DNA of 64,000 nucleotides from Rhopalosiphum padi (taxonomy: Eukaryota > Arthropoda > Insecta > Hemiptera > Aphididae): assembly GCF_020882245.1 (NCBI RefSeq), contig NW_026869996.1, positions 10,342,969 through 10,406,968 of the forward strand. The letters run 5' to 3'. The position numbers and the translations under genes were made by a program. Positions 25,433 through 40,400 of this stretch are shown here, one piece after another (within the stretch, counting starts at the first letter, position 1; the number at the start of each line of letters is the position of its first letter). The notes beneath the pieces are model-generated. The model was not told the DNA's origin. It was given only the letters and a program-made list of their open reading frames with translations, and searched no databases.

Positions 25433-28400
25433 TAGTACATTTTCAACGTAGGATATTGATATTTAGCGTAGTGGTAGAAATGTGAATTCATGTCTCAGCA
25501 TGTATTGAATGATCTGCTGTACTGCCATCTAAAAAAAAAATAGTAAGTTAAATATGTATAATGGTTGGAGGATAGAATGTCGCTACTAGACACCGTAAGG
25601 AGGACAACAATTTTTATATAACGACTATTACGTGGACAACACTGAATAATTTTGAAATGGAAACAATCAAAACATAAACTAACAGACAAACTTCATTTTT
25701 ATTACAAAATTCTTGAAAACAATTTACAGTTGAAACTCAAATACAAATACGAATGTAAAACTGGAAAATGATATGAAATATAGACATAATATATAAACAG
25801 ACGATAAGAAATAATAACTATGATAAGCCATAAAAGATAGTACCTACAAATATACCAGAATGTTTTGTAGAATATAAATGTACCTATTATAAGTGTGACT
25901 AAAGAATACATTTGTACAACTGAAAATTTGCTCCTTTTCAATATGAAAAAAGTGGGTATCGCTCCGCTGTATAGTAGAGATGGAGAGTAGGTCACTGGTC
26001 ACTTTAATGGATGTGTTAAATTTGAATGCAACGACGGGTAGCATTGTATACGAAAAACGATTCTGAACGGAGATGATTTGTCAGTCAATGATAATTAGTT
26101 GGATATATTATATTATTACCTATATTTAAATTGTAATATATCGTTATTTTACGCGATTTCGTAAAAAATTATATTTCATACGCACATAAAATGTTTTCTA
26201 AATTGACAATGGATTTTTTTTTGTTTACGGTTACTTGAAGGAAAACTTATGGATAACCTAGTATTGGATTTGTGAACCTTAAGTATAAATCACAAAGATT
26301 TTATGAATTTTCAACTTCAAAATTCTTTGCAAATTTTCGTGATTTCGATATATTTTCTAAACATTTGAACTTTAAATGCATATAAACAAAAATTGTGACT
26401 AACGATTTTTGATTTATTTTTTACTACGATAAGTTTCAATTATCTATAAGTAGCTTAAAAAATGTCAAAATATTTTGAAAATTTAATCGCAAATAGATAA
26501 CGCTAATATAAACGTTTGTTGAAAATTTCAAGTATTTACAATGATTCGTTTTTGAGTTACAGCAAAATCAAAAAATCGATTTTGTCTTTTCAAAGAGGGG
26601 CTGAAGTCAAAACCGAAGCATTATTACTACTCCAAAAAGTGATGACGGACACAAAAATAATACAAACATCATTGTAAAATCAATACATTCATCACTCCGT
26701 TCAGAATCTAAAAATATTAATTTGTATTATTCGTCAAAATTGACTTGTAAAATCATATTTTATAGTTTTTATGAAGTAAAAATATCTGGTTAAATGAAAC
26801 ATGTGCAAGTTAAAAATTATAAATCAGAATCATTTTCGTAATCGAGTAGTCAAGGATCAAGACACTTACTTGTGTTAACTTCGGGCATAAAATATGAACA
26901 ATTCGTTTATAATATCAAAAATCTTTATTAAATGAACAACAACTACACCCAATAGCTAAGTAAAAACAACCGTCAATTATGTCAAAAGGCCGTCCGGCGA
27001 ACGGCACACACGCAACCAACTAGTTTTACTCTGAGGCGATCGGGCATCGGCCGACGGATGTCGTCCCCACTACCGCCCTCTGTCGGTGCATACATTTAAT
27101 AATTTTGAGTGTTTTATAAGCAGTTTCAAAATGGGAATTTGTCAAAATTATCATATAAAAACATGTATTATAGTGTATTCAAAATACCAGGTTAAATGAA
27201 ACACGTGAAAGATAATAATGGTAAATTTCTTAAACTATTGTTCAAGCTTCTAAACATTAACTTAATATTTGAGTGTTTTATAAATGTTTTATAATGATCA
27301 TTTAAATATAGTAAAAATAAAATATATTTATAGCATAGGTAAATTTTAAGAATAAACAATACAAGCTAAAGGTGTTTACTATTATTTTATTCAGATATTT
27401 AACAAATCTCAATTGTTTCACAGCTATTAATTTAGTATCAATTATATTCAATAACCATTGCACGCACATTGCATAAATCCAATATTATTATCAGTATCTT
27501 CTAGTCCATTTTCAACATAGGATGTTGATACTTTCCTTGGTGGTAGAAATGTGAATTCGTGTCTCAGCGTGCCTTGATTGATCTGATATACTGCCAACTG
27601 AAAAAATGTAGTAAGTTAATAATGTATAACGGTTGGAGAATAACTTGAGAATATAGTGTTTTACAGGCAGTTCAAAGTATGAATTTGTAATATTAGTCAA
27701 TATTATCATATAAAAAACATGTTTTATAGTGTTTATTATTAAGTATGAGCCTAAATGAAATATATGGAAGTTAATAATGGTAAATAAGAACCATTTACTT
27801 AATATAATGGTTAGGGTTTTATGACACTACCTTTTTGTAACACTACTATTAATTGAATATCAATTACATTCAATACCCATTACACGCACGTTGCATAAAA
27901 CCATTAATATTAGCAGTACCTTCTATTCCATTTTCAACGGAAGATGTTGTAACTTTCCCAAGTGATAGAAATGTTAATTCATGGTCTCAGCATGCCTCGA
28001 GTGATCTGCTATACTGCCATCTAAAACACAAAGTAGTCAGTTAAATATGTATAATGGTTAAAGAAATAATTATAATGCTTAGCAACAAAAGAGATAGTAC
28101 AAATCTACCAGAATGTTTTGTTGAGTTTTAATGTAAAACAAAATATAAGTAAAGAATACACTTGTACATTAACATAAAATTGCTGATTTTCAATATTAAA
28201 ATAATAAGAGTTTGTAATACTTGTATACATTATACAATAAGAATCATTGTCATAATCTAGTAATCAAGGTTTCTAGACACTAACATGAGAATTGAGTGTT
28301 TTATAAGCAGTTAAAAATATGACTTTGTAATATTTGTTAAAATTACCATATAAAATCATTTTTTATAGTGTTTATGAAGTATCAGCTTAAATGACCAATA

Positions 28401-29182
28401 TGGATGTTAGTAATGGTAAATAAGAATCATTTACTTAATCTAATTGTCTAGGTTTCATGACACTAACTTGATAATTGAGATTCTTATGAGCAGCTAAAAA
28501 TATGAATTTGTAATATGAGTCAAAATTGTGATATATAAGCACGTTTTATAGTGTTTATTATTAAGTATGAGCCTAAATGAAATATATGGAAGTGAATAAT
28601 GGTAAATAAGAACCATTTACTTAATATAATGGTTAGGGTTTTATGACACTACCTTTTTGCAACACTACTATTAATTTAATATCAATTAAATTCAATACCC
28701 ATTACACGCACGTTGCACAAAACCATTATTATTAGCAGTGTCGTCTAGTACATTTTCAACGTAGGATGTTGATATTTAGCGTAGTGGTAGAAATGTGAAT
28801 TCATGTGTCAGCATGTATTGAATGATCTGCTGTACTGCCATCTAAAAATAAAAAATAGTCAGTTAAATATGTGTAGTGTTTGGAGAATAACTTGAGAATA
28901 CAGTGTTTTACAAGCAGTTCAAAGTATGACTTTGTAATGTTTGTTTAAATTATCATATCAAAATTATGATATTAAATCATTTTTTATTGTGTGTATGAAG
29001 CATCAACTTAAATGTAATATTTGAAAGTCAATTATGGAAAATTAGAATCATTTGCTTATAATCTAATGGTCAGGGTTTCATGACACTGACTTTTTGTTAC
29101 ACTACTATTAATTTAATATCAATTAAATTCAATACCCATTACACGCACGTTGCACAAAACCATTATTATTAGCAGTATCGTC
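25433..29182 (+). repeat. Unit 8, 3,750 bp, type II, ATAGTAAG variant
   Basis: Type-II unit and the first to show ATAGTAAGTT (T at about 25544) in place of ATAGCAAGTT. Unit 9 goes back to the C form, then all units from 10 onward have T. Confidence 0.96.
26059..26708. mobile_element. 650-bp TIR element, unit 8
   Basis: Both 14-bp inverted ends are present; length is as in the reference copy. Confidence 0.6.
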
Positions 29183-32100
29183 TAGTACATTTTCAACGTA
29201 GGATATTGATATTTAGCGTAGTGGTAGAAATGTGAATTCATGTCTCAGCATGTATTGAATGATCTGCTGTACTGCCATCTAAAAAAAAAATAGCAAGTTA
29301 AATATGTATAATGGTTGGAGGATAGAATGTCGCTACTAGACACCGTAAGGAGGACAACAATTTTTATATAACGACTATTACGTGGACAACACTGAATAAT
29401 TTTGAAATGGAAACAATCAAAACATAAACTAACAGACAAACTTCATTTTTATTACAAAATTCTTGAAAACAATTTACAGTTGAAACTCAAATACAAATAC
29501 GAATGTAAAACTGGAAAATGATATGAAATATAGACATAATATATAAACAGACGATAAGAAATAATAACTATGATAAGCCATAAAAGATAGTACCTACAAA
29601 TATACCAGAATGTTTTGTAGAATATAAATGTACCTATTATAAGTGTGACTAAAGAATACATTTGTACAACTGAAAATTTGCTCCTTTTCAATATGAAAAA
29701 AGTGGGTATCGCTCCGCTGTATAGTAGAGATGGAGAGTAGGTCACTGGTCACTTTAATGGATGTGTTAAATTTGAATGCAACGACGGGTAGCATTGTATA
29801 CGAAAAACGATTCTGAACGGAGATGATTTGTCAGTCAATGATAATTAGTTGGATATATTATATTATTACCTATATTTAAATTGTAATATATCGTTATTTT
29901 ACGCGATTTCGTAAAAAATTATATTTCATACGCACATAAAATGTTTTCTAAATTGACAATGGATTTTTTTTTGTTTACGGTTACTTGAAGGAAAACTTAT
30001 GGATAACCTAGTATTGGATTTGTGAACCTTAAGTATAAATCACAAAGATTTTATGAATTTTCAACTTCAAAATTCTTTGCAAATTTTCGTGATTTCGATA
30101 TATTTTCTAAACATTTGAACTTTAAATGCATATAAACAAAAATTGTGACTAACGATTTTTGATTTATTTTTTACTACGATAAGTTTCAATTATCTATAAG
30201 TAGCTTAAAAAATGTCAAAATATTTTGAAAATTTAATCGCAAATAGATAACGCTAATATAAACGTTTGTTGAAAATTTCAAGTATTTACAATGATTCGTT
30301 TTTGAGTTACAGCAAAATCAAAAAATCGATTTTGTCTTTTCAAAGAGGGGCTGAAGTCAAAACCGAAGCATTATTACTACTCCAAAAAGTGATGACGGAC
30401 ACAAAAATAATACAAACATCATTGTAAAATCAATACATTCATCACTCCGTTCAGAATCTAAAAATATTAATTTGTATTATTCGTCAAAATTGACTTGTAA
30501 AATCATATTTTATAGTTTTTATGAAGTAAAAATATCTGGTTAAATGAAACATGTGCAAGTTAAAAATTATAAATCAGAATCATTTTCGTAATCGAGTAGT
30601 CAAGGATCAAGACACTTACTTGTGTTAACTTCGGGCATAAAATATGAACAATTCGTTTATAATATCAAAAATCTTTATTAAATGAACAACAACTACACCC
30701 AATAGCTAAGTAAAAACAACCGTCAATTATGTCAAAAGGCCGTCCGGCGAACGGCACACACGCAACCAACTAGTTTTACTCTGAGGCGATCGGGCATCGG
30801 CCGACGGATGTCGTCCCCACTACCGCCCTCTGTCGGTGCATACATTTAATAATTTTGAGTGTTTTATAAGCAGTTTCAAAATGGGAATTTGTCAAAATTA
30901 TCATATAAAAACATGTATTATAGTGTATTCAAAATACCAGGTTAAATGAAACACGTGAAAGATAATAATGGTAAATTTCTTAAACTATTGTTCAAGCTTC
31001 TAAACATTAACTTAATATTTGAGTGTTTTATAAATGTTTTATAATGATCATTTAAATATAGTAAAAATAAAATATATTTATAGCATAGGTAAATTTTAAG
31101 AATAAACAATACAAGCTAAAGGTGTTTACTATTATTTTATTCAGATATTTAACAAATCTCAATTGTTTCACAGCTATTAATTTAGTATCAATTATATTCA
31201 ATAACCATTGCACGCACATTGCATAAATCCAATATTATTATCAGTATCTTCTAGTCCATTTTCAACATAGGATGTTGATACTTTCCTTGGTGGTAGAAAT
31301 GTGAATTCGTGTCTCAGCGTGCCTTGATTGATCTGATATACTGCCAACTGAAAAAATGTAGTAAGTTAATAATGTATAACGGTTGGAGAATAACTTGAGA
31401 ATATAGTGTTTTACAGGCAGTTCAAAGTATGAATTTGTAATATTAGTCAATATTATCATATAAAAAACATGTTTTATAGTGTTTATTATTAAGTATGAGC
31501 CTAAATGAAATATATGGAAGTTAATAATGGTAAATAAGAACCATTTACTTAATATAATGGTTAGGGTTTTATGACACTACTATTAATTGAATATCAATTA
31601 CATTCAATACCCATTACACGCACGTTGCATAAAACCATTAATATTAGCAGTACCTTCTATTCCATTTTCAACGGAAGATGTTGTAACTTTCCCAAGTGAT
31701 AGAAATGTTAATTCATGGTCTCAGCATGCCTCGAGTGATCTGCTATACTGCCATCTAAAACACAAAGTAGTCAGTTAAATATGTATAATGGTTAAAGAAA
31801 TAATTATAATGCTTAGCAACAAAAGAGATAGTACAAATCTACCAGAATGTTTTGTTGAGTTTTAATGTAAAACAAAATATAAGTAAAGAATACACTTGTA
31901 CATTAACATAAAATTGCTGATTTTCAATATTAAAATAATAAGAGTTTGTAATACTTGTATACATTATACAATAAGAATCATTGTCATAATCTAGTAATCA
32001 AGGTTTCTAGACACTAACATGAGAATTGAGTGTTTTATAAGCAGTTAAAAATATGACTTTGTAATATTTGTTAAAATTACCATATAAAATCATTTTTTAT

Positions 32101-32916
32101 AGTGTTTATGAAGTATCAGCTTAAATGACCAATATGGATGTTAGTAATGGTAAATAAGAATCATTTACTTAATCTAATTGTCTAGGTTTCATGACACTAA
32201 CTTGATAATTGAGATTCTTATGAGCAGCTAAAAATATGAATTTGTAATATGAGTCAAAATTGTGATATATAAGCACGTTTTATAGTGTTTATTATTAAGT
32301 ATGAGCCTAAATGAAATATATGGAAGTGAATAATGGTAAATAAGAACCATTTACTTAATATAATGGTTAGGGTTTTATGACACTACCTTTTTGCAACACT
32401 ACTATTAATTTAATATCAATTAAATTCAATACCCATTACACGCACGTTGCACAAAACCATTATTATTAGCAGTGTCGTCTAGTACATTTTCAACGTAGGA
32501 TGTTGATATTTAGCGTAGTGGTAGAAATGTGAATTCATGTGTCAGCATGTATTGAATGATCTGCTGTACTGCCATCTAAAAATAAAAAATAGTCAGTTAA
32601 ATATGTGTAGTGTTTGGAGAATAACTTGAGAATACAGTGTTTTACAAGCAGTTCAAAGTATGACTTTGTAATGTTTGTTTAAATTATCATATCAAAATTA
32701 TGATATTAAATCATTTTTTATTGTGTGTATGAAGCATCAACTTAAATGTAATATTTGAAAGTCAATTATGGAAAATTAGAATCATTTGCTTATAATCTAA
32801 TGGTCAGGGTTTCATGACACTGACTTTTTGTTACACTACTATTAATTTAATATCAATTAAATTCAATACCCATTACACGCACGTTGCACAAAACCATTAT
32901 TATTAGCAGTATCGTC
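29183..32916 (+). repeat. Unit 9, 3,734 bp, first with the 16-bp deletion
   Basis: Type-II unit. It has lost 16 bp at the M_B/N_C border near 31575-31580, leaving one CACTAC where full units have two flanking CTTTTTGTAA. It combines this right-hand deletion marker with the left-hand C form of ATAGCAAGTT, so it is mosaic. Confidence 0.96.
29809..30458. mobile_element. 650-bp TIR element, unit 9
   Basis: Both 14-bp inverted ends are present; length is as in the reference copy. Confidence 0.6.
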
Positions 32917-35900
32917 TAGTACATTTTCAACGTAGGATATTGATATTTAGCGTAGTGGTAGAAATGTGAATTCATGTCTCAGCATGTATTGAATGATCTG
33001 CTGTACTGCCATCTAAAAAAAAAATAGTAAGTTAAATATGTATAATGGTTGGAGGATAGAATGTCGCTACTAGACACCGTAAGGAGGACAACAATTTTTA
33101 TATAACGACTATTACGTGGACAACACTGAATAATTTTGAAATGGAAACAATCAAAACATAAACTAACAGACAAACTTCATTTTTATTACAAAATTCTTGA
33201 AAACAATTTACAGTTGAAACTCAAATACAAATACGAATGTAAAACTGGAAAATGATATGAAATATAGACATAATATATAAACAGACGATAAGAAATAATA
33301 ACTATGATAAGCCATAAAAGATAGTACCTACAAATATACCAGAATGTTTTGTAGAATATAAATGTACCTATTATAAGTGTGACTAAAGAATACATTTGTA
33401 CAACTGAAAATTTGCTCCTTTTCAATATGAAAAAAGTGGGTATCGCTCCGCTGTATAGTAGAGATGGAGAGTAGGTCACTGGTCACTTTAATGGATGTGT
33501 TAAATTTGAATGCAACGACGGGTAGCATTGTATACGAAAAACGATTCTGAACGGAGATGATTTGTCAGTCAATGATAATTAGTTGGATATATTATATTAT
33601 TACCTATATTTAAATTGTAATATATCGTTATTTTACGCGATTTCGTAAAAAATTATATTTCATACGCACATAAAATGTTTTCTAAATTGACAATGGATTT
33701 TTTTTTGTTTACGGTTACTTGAAGGAAAACTTATGGATAACCTAGTATTGGATTTGTGAACCTTAAGTATAAATCACAAAGATTTTATGAATTTTCAACT
33801 TCAAAATTCTTTGCAAATTTTCGTGATTTCGATATATTTTCTAAACATTTGAACTTTAAATGCATATAAACAAAAATTGTGACTAACGATTTTTGATTTA
33901 TTTTTTACTACGATAAGTTTCAATTATCTATAAGTAGCTTAAAAAATGTCAAAATATTTTGAAAATTTAATCGCAAATAGATAACGCTAATATAAACGTT
34001 TGTTGAAAATTTCAAGTATTTACAATGATTCGTTTTTGAGTTACAGCAAAATCAAAAAATCGATTTTGTCTTTTCAAAGAGGGGCTGAAGTCAAAACCGA
34101 AGCATTATTACTACTCCAAAAAGTGATGACGGACACAAAAATAATACAAACATCATTGTAAAATCAATACATTCATCACTCCGTTCAGAATCTAAAAATA
34201 TTAATTTGTATTATTCGTCAAAATTGACTTGTAAAATCATATTTTATAGTTTTTATGAAGTAAAAATATCTGGTTAAATGAAACATGTGCAAGTTAAAAA
34301 TTATAAATCAGAATCATTTTCGTAATCGAGTAGTCAAGGATCAAGACACTTACTTGTGTTAACTTCGGGCATAAAATATGAACAATTCGTTTATAATATC
34401 AAAAATCTTTATTAAATGAACAACAACTACACCCAATAGCTAAGTAAAAACAACCGTCAATTATGTCAAAAGGCCGTCCGGCGAACGGCACACACGCAAC
34501 CAACTAGTTTTACTCTGAGGCGATCGGGCATCGGCCGACGGATGTCGTCCCCACTACCGCCCTCTGTCGGTGCATACATTTAATAATTTTGAGTGTTTTA
34601 TAAGCAGTTTCAAAATGGGAATTTGTCAAAATTATCATATAAAAACATGTATTATAGTGTATTCAAAATACCAGGTTAAATGAAACACGTGAAAGATAAT
34701 AATGGTAAATTTCTTAAACTATTGTTCAAGCTTCTAAACATTAACTTAATATTTGAGTGTTTTATAAATGTTTTATAATGATCATTTAAATATAGTAAAA
34801 ATAAAATATATTTATAGCATAGGTAAATTTTAAGAATAAACAATACAAGCTAAAGGTGTTTACTATTATTTTATTCAGATATTTAACAAATCTCAATTGT
34901 TTCACAGCTATTAATTTAGTATCAATTATATTCAATAACCATTGCACGCACATTGCATAAATCCAATATTATTATCAGTATCTTCTAGTCCATTTTCAAC
35001 ATAGGATGTTGATACTTTCCTTGGTGGTAGAAATGTGAATTCGTGTCTCAGCGTGCCTTGATTGATCTGATATACTGCCAACTGAAAAAATGTAGTAAGT
35101 TAATAATGTATAACGGTTGGAGAATAACTTGAGAATATAGTGTTTTACAGGCAGTTCAAAGTATGAATTTGTAATATTAGTCAATATTATCATATAAAAA
35201 ACATGTTTTATAGTGTTTATTATTAAGTATGAGCCTAAATGAAATATATGGAAGTTAATAATGGTAAATAAGAACCATTTACTTAATATAATGGTTAGGG
35301 TTTTATGACACTACCTTTTTGTAACACTACTATTAATTGAATATCAATTACATTCAATACCCATTACACGCACGTTGCATAAAACCATTAATATTAGCAG
35401 TACCTTCTATTCCATTTTCAACGGAAGATGTTGTAACTTTCCCAAGTGATAGAAATGTTAATTCATGGTCTCAGCATGCCTCGAGTGATCTGCTATACTG
35501 CCATCTAAAACACAAAGTAGTCAGTTAAATATGTATAATGGTTAAAGAAATAATTATAATGCTTAGCAACAAAAGAGATAGTACAAATCTACCAGAATGT
35601 TTTGTTGAGTTTTAATGTAAAACAAAATATAAGTAAAGAATACACTTGTACATTAACATAAAATTGCTGATTTTCAATATTAAAATAATAAGAGTTTGTA
35701 ATACTTGTATACATTATACAATAAGAATCATTGTCATAATCTAGTAATCAAGGTTTCTAGACACTAACATGAGAATTGAGTGTTTTATAAGCAGTTAAAA
35801 ATATGACTTTGTAATATTTGTTAAAATTACCATATAAAATCATTTTTTATAGTGTTTATGAAGTATCAGCTTAAATGACCAATATGGATGTTAGTAATGG

Positions 35901-36666
35901 TAAATAAGAATCATTTACTTAATCTAATTGTCTAGGTTTCATGACACTAACTTGATAATTGAGATTCTTATGAGCAGCTAAAAATATGAATTTGTAATAT
36001 GAGTCAAAATTGTGATATATAAGCACGTTTTATAGTGTTTATTATTAAGTATGAGCCTAAATGAAATATATGGAAGTGAATAATGGTAAATAAGAACCAT
36101 TTACTTAATATAATGGTTAGGGTTTTATGACACTACCTTTTTGCAACACTACTATTAATTTAATATCAATTAAATTCAATACCCATTACACGCACGTTGC
36201 ACAAAACCATTATTATTAGCAGTGTCGTCTAGTACATTTTCAACGTAGGATGTTGATATTTAGCGTGGTGGTAGAAATGTGAATTCATGTGTCAGCATGT
36301 ATTGAATGATCTGCTGTACTGCCATCTAAAAATAAAAAATAGTCAGTTAAATATGTGTAGTGTTTGGAGAATAACTTGAGAATACAGTGTTTTACAAGCA
36401 GTTCAAAGTATGACTTTGTAATGTTTGTTTAAATTATCATATCAAAATTATGATATTAAATCATTTTTTATTGTGTGTATGAAGCATCAACTTAAATGTA
36501 ATATTTGAAAGTCAATTATGGAAAATTAGAATCATTTGCTTATAATCTAATGGTCAGGGTTTCATGACACTGACTTTTTGTTACACTACTATTAATTTAA
36601 TATCAATTAAATTCAATACCCATTACACGCACGTTGCACAAAACCATTATTATTAGCAGTATCGTC
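32917..36666 (+). repeat. Unit 10, 3,750 bp, start of the trimer pattern
   Basis: Type-II unit without the 16-bp deletion, carrying G in TTTAGCGTGGTGG of N_D (about 36266). It is position 1 of the three-unit higher-order pattern seen through unit 17. Confidence 0.95.
33543..34192. mobile_element. 650-bp TIR element, unit 10
   Basis: Both 14-bp inverted ends are present; length is as in the reference copy. Confidence 0.6.
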
Positions 36667-39600
36667 TAGTACATTTTCAACGTAGGATATTGATATTTAG
36701 CGTAGTGGTAGAAATGTGAATTCATGTCTCAGCATGTATTGAATGATCTGCTGTACTGCCATCTAAAAAAAAAATAGTAAGTTAAATATGTATAATGGTT
36801 GGAGGATAGAATGTCGCTACTAGACACCGTAAGGAGGACAACAATTTTTATATAACGACTATTACGTGGACAACACTGAATAATTTTGAAATGGAAACAA
36901 TCAAAACATAAACTAACAGACAAACTTCATTTTTATTACAAAATTCTTGAAAACAATTTACAGTTGAAACTCAAATACAAATACGAATGTAAAACTGGAA
37001 AATGATATGAAATATAGACATAATATATAAACAGACGATAAGAAATAATAACTATGATAAGCCATAAAAGATAGTACCTACAAATATACCAGAATGTTTT
37101 GTAGAATATAAATGTACCTATTATAAGTGTGACTAAAGAATACATTTGTACAACTGAAAATTTGCTCCTTTTCAATATGAAAAAAGTGGGTATCGCTCCG
37201 CTGTATAGTAGAGATGGAGAGTAGGTCACTGGTCACTTTAATGGATGTGTTAAATTTGAATGCAACGACGGGTAGCATTGTATACGAAAAACGATTCTGA
37301 ACGGAGATGATTTGTCAGTCAATGATAATTAGTTGGATATATTATATTATTACCTATATTTAAATTGTAATATATCGTTATTTTACGCGATTTCGTAAAA
37401 AATTATATTTCATACGCACATAAAATGTTTTCTAAATTGACAATGGATTTTTTTTTGTTTACGGTTACTTGAAGGAAAACTTATGGATAACCTAGTATTG
37501 GATTTGTGAACCTTAAGTATAAATCACAAAGATTTTATGAATTTTCAACTTCAAAATTCTTTGCAAATTTTCGTGATTTCGATATATTTTCTAAACATTT
37601 GAACTTTAAATGCATATAAACAAAAATTGTGACTAACGATTTTTGATTTATTTTTTACTACGATAAGTTTCAATTATCTATAAGTAGCTTAAAAAATGTC
37701 AAAATATTTTGAAAATTTAATCGCAAATAGATAACGCTAATATAAACGTTTGTTGAAAATTTCAAGTATTTACAATGATTCGTTTTTGAGTTACAGCAAA
37801 ATCAAAAAATCGATTTTGTCTTTTCAAAGAGGGGCTGAAGTCAAAACCGAAGCATTATTACTACTCCAAAAAGTGATGACGGACACAAAAATAATACAAA
37901 CATCATTGTAAAATCAATACATTCATCACTCCGTTCAGAATCTAAAAATATTAATTTGTATTATTCGTCAAAATTGACTTGTAAAATCATATTTTATAGT
38001 TTTTATGAAGTAAAAATATCTGGTTAAATGAAACATGTGCAAGTTAAAAATTATAAATCAGAATCATTTTCGTAATCGAGTAGTCAAGGATCAAGACACT
38101 TACTTGTGTTAACTTCGGGCATAAAATATGAACAATTCGTTTATAATATCAAAAATCTTTATTAAATGAACAACAACTACACCCAATAGCTAAGTAAAAA
38201 CAACCGTCAATTATGTCAAAAGGCCGTCCGGCGAACGGCACACACGCAACCAACTAGTTTTACTCTGAGGCGATCGGGCATCGGCCGACGGATGTCGTCC
38301 CCACTACCGCCCTCTGTCGGTGCATACATTTAATAATTTTGAGTGTTTTATAAGCAGTTTCAAAATGGGAATTTGTCAAAATTATCATATAAAAACATGT
38401 ATTATAGTGTATTCAAAATACCAGGTTAAATGAAACACGTGAAAGATAATAATGGTAAATTTCTTAAACTATTGTTCAAGCTTCTAAACATTAACTTAAT
38501 ATTTGAGTGTTTTATAAATGTTTTATAATGATCATTTAAATATAGTAAAAATAAAATATATTTATAGCATAGGTAAATTTTAAGAATAAACAATACAAGC
38601 TAAAGGTGTTTACTATTATTTTATTCAGATATTTAACAAATCTCAATTGTTTCACAGCTATTAATTTAGTATCAATTATATTCAATAACCATTGCACGCA
38701 CATTGCATAAATCCAATATTATTATCAGTATCTTCTAGTCCATTTTCAACATAGGATGTTGATACTTTCCTTGGTGGTAGAAATGTGAATTCGTGTCTCA
38801 GCGTGCCTTGATTGATCTGATATACTGCCAACTGAAAAAATGTAGTAAGTTAATAATGTATAACGGTTGGAGAATAACTTGAGAATATAGTGTTTTACAG
38901 GCAGTTCAAAGTATGAATTTGTAATATTAGTCAATATTATCATATAAAAAACATGTTTTATAGTGTTTATTATTAAGTATGAGCCTAAATGAAATATATG
39001 GAAGTTAATAATGGTAAATAAGAACCATTTACTTAATATAATGGTTAGGGTTTTATGACACTACTATTAATTGAATATCAATTACATTCAATACCCATTA
39101 CACGCACGTTGCATAAAACCATTAATATTAGCAGTACCTTCTATTCCATTTTCAACGGAAGATGTTGTAACTTTCCCAAGTGATAGAAATGTTAATTCAT
39201 GGTCTCAGCATGCCTCGAGTGATCTGCTATACTGCCATCTAAAACACAAAGTAGTCAGTTAAATATGTATAATGGTTAAAGAAATAATTATAATGCTTAG
39301 CAACAAAAGAGATAGTACAAATCTACCAGAATGTTTTGTTGAGTTTTAATGTAAAACAAAATATAAGTAAAGAATACACTTGTACATTAACATAAAATTG
39401 CTGATTTTCAATATTAAAATAATAAGAGTTTGTAATACTTGTATACATTATACAATAAGAATCATTGTCATAATCTAGTAATCAAGGTTTCTAGACACTA
39501 ACATGAGAATTGAGTGTTTTATAAGCAGTTAAAAATATGACTTTGTAATATTTGTTAAAATTACCATATAAAATCATTTTTTATAGTGTTTATGAAGTAT

Positions 39601-40400
39601 CAGCTTAAATGACCAATATGGATGTTAGTAATGGTAAATAAGAATCATTTACTTAATCTAATTGTCTAGGTTTCATGACACTAACTTGATAATTGAGATT
39701 CTTATGAGCAGCTAAAAATATGAATTTGTAATATGAGTCAAAATTGTGATATATAAGCACGTTTTATAGTGTTTATTATTAAGTATGAGCCTAAATGAAA
39801 TATATGGAAGTGAATAATGGTAAATAAGAACCATTTACTTAATATAATGGTTAGGGTTTTATGACACTACCTTTTTGCAACACTACTATTAATTTAATAT
39901 CAATTAAATTCAATACCCATTACACGCACGTTGCACAAAACCATTATTATTAGCAGTGTCGTCTAGTACATTTTCAACGTAGGATGTTGATATTTAGCGT
40001 GGTGGTAGAAATGTGAATTCATGTGTCAGCATGTATTGAATGATCTGCTGTACTGCCATCTAAAAATAAAAAATAGTCAGTTAAATATGTGTAGTGTTTG
40101 GAGAATAACTTGAGAATACAGTGTTTTACAAGCAGTTCAAAGTATGACTTTGTAATGTTTGTTTAAATTATCATATCAAAATTATGATATTAAATCATTT
40201 TTTATTGTGTGTATGAAGCATCAACTTAAATGTAATATTTGAAAGTCAATTATGGAAAATTAGAATCATTTGCTTATAATCTAATGGTCAGGGTTTCATG
40301 ACACTGACTTTTTGTTACACTACTATTAATTTAATATCAATTAAATTCAATACCCATTACACGCACGTTGCACAAAACCATTATTATTAGCAGTATCGTC
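36667..40400 (+). repeat. Unit 11, 3,734 bp, trimer position 2
   Basis: It carries the 16-bp deletion (junction about 39059-39064) and the GCGTGGTGG form of N_D (about 40000). Confidence 0.95.
37293..37942. mobile_element. 650-bp TIR element, unit 11
   Basis: Both 14-bp inverted ends are present; length is as in the reference copy. Confidence 0.6.
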
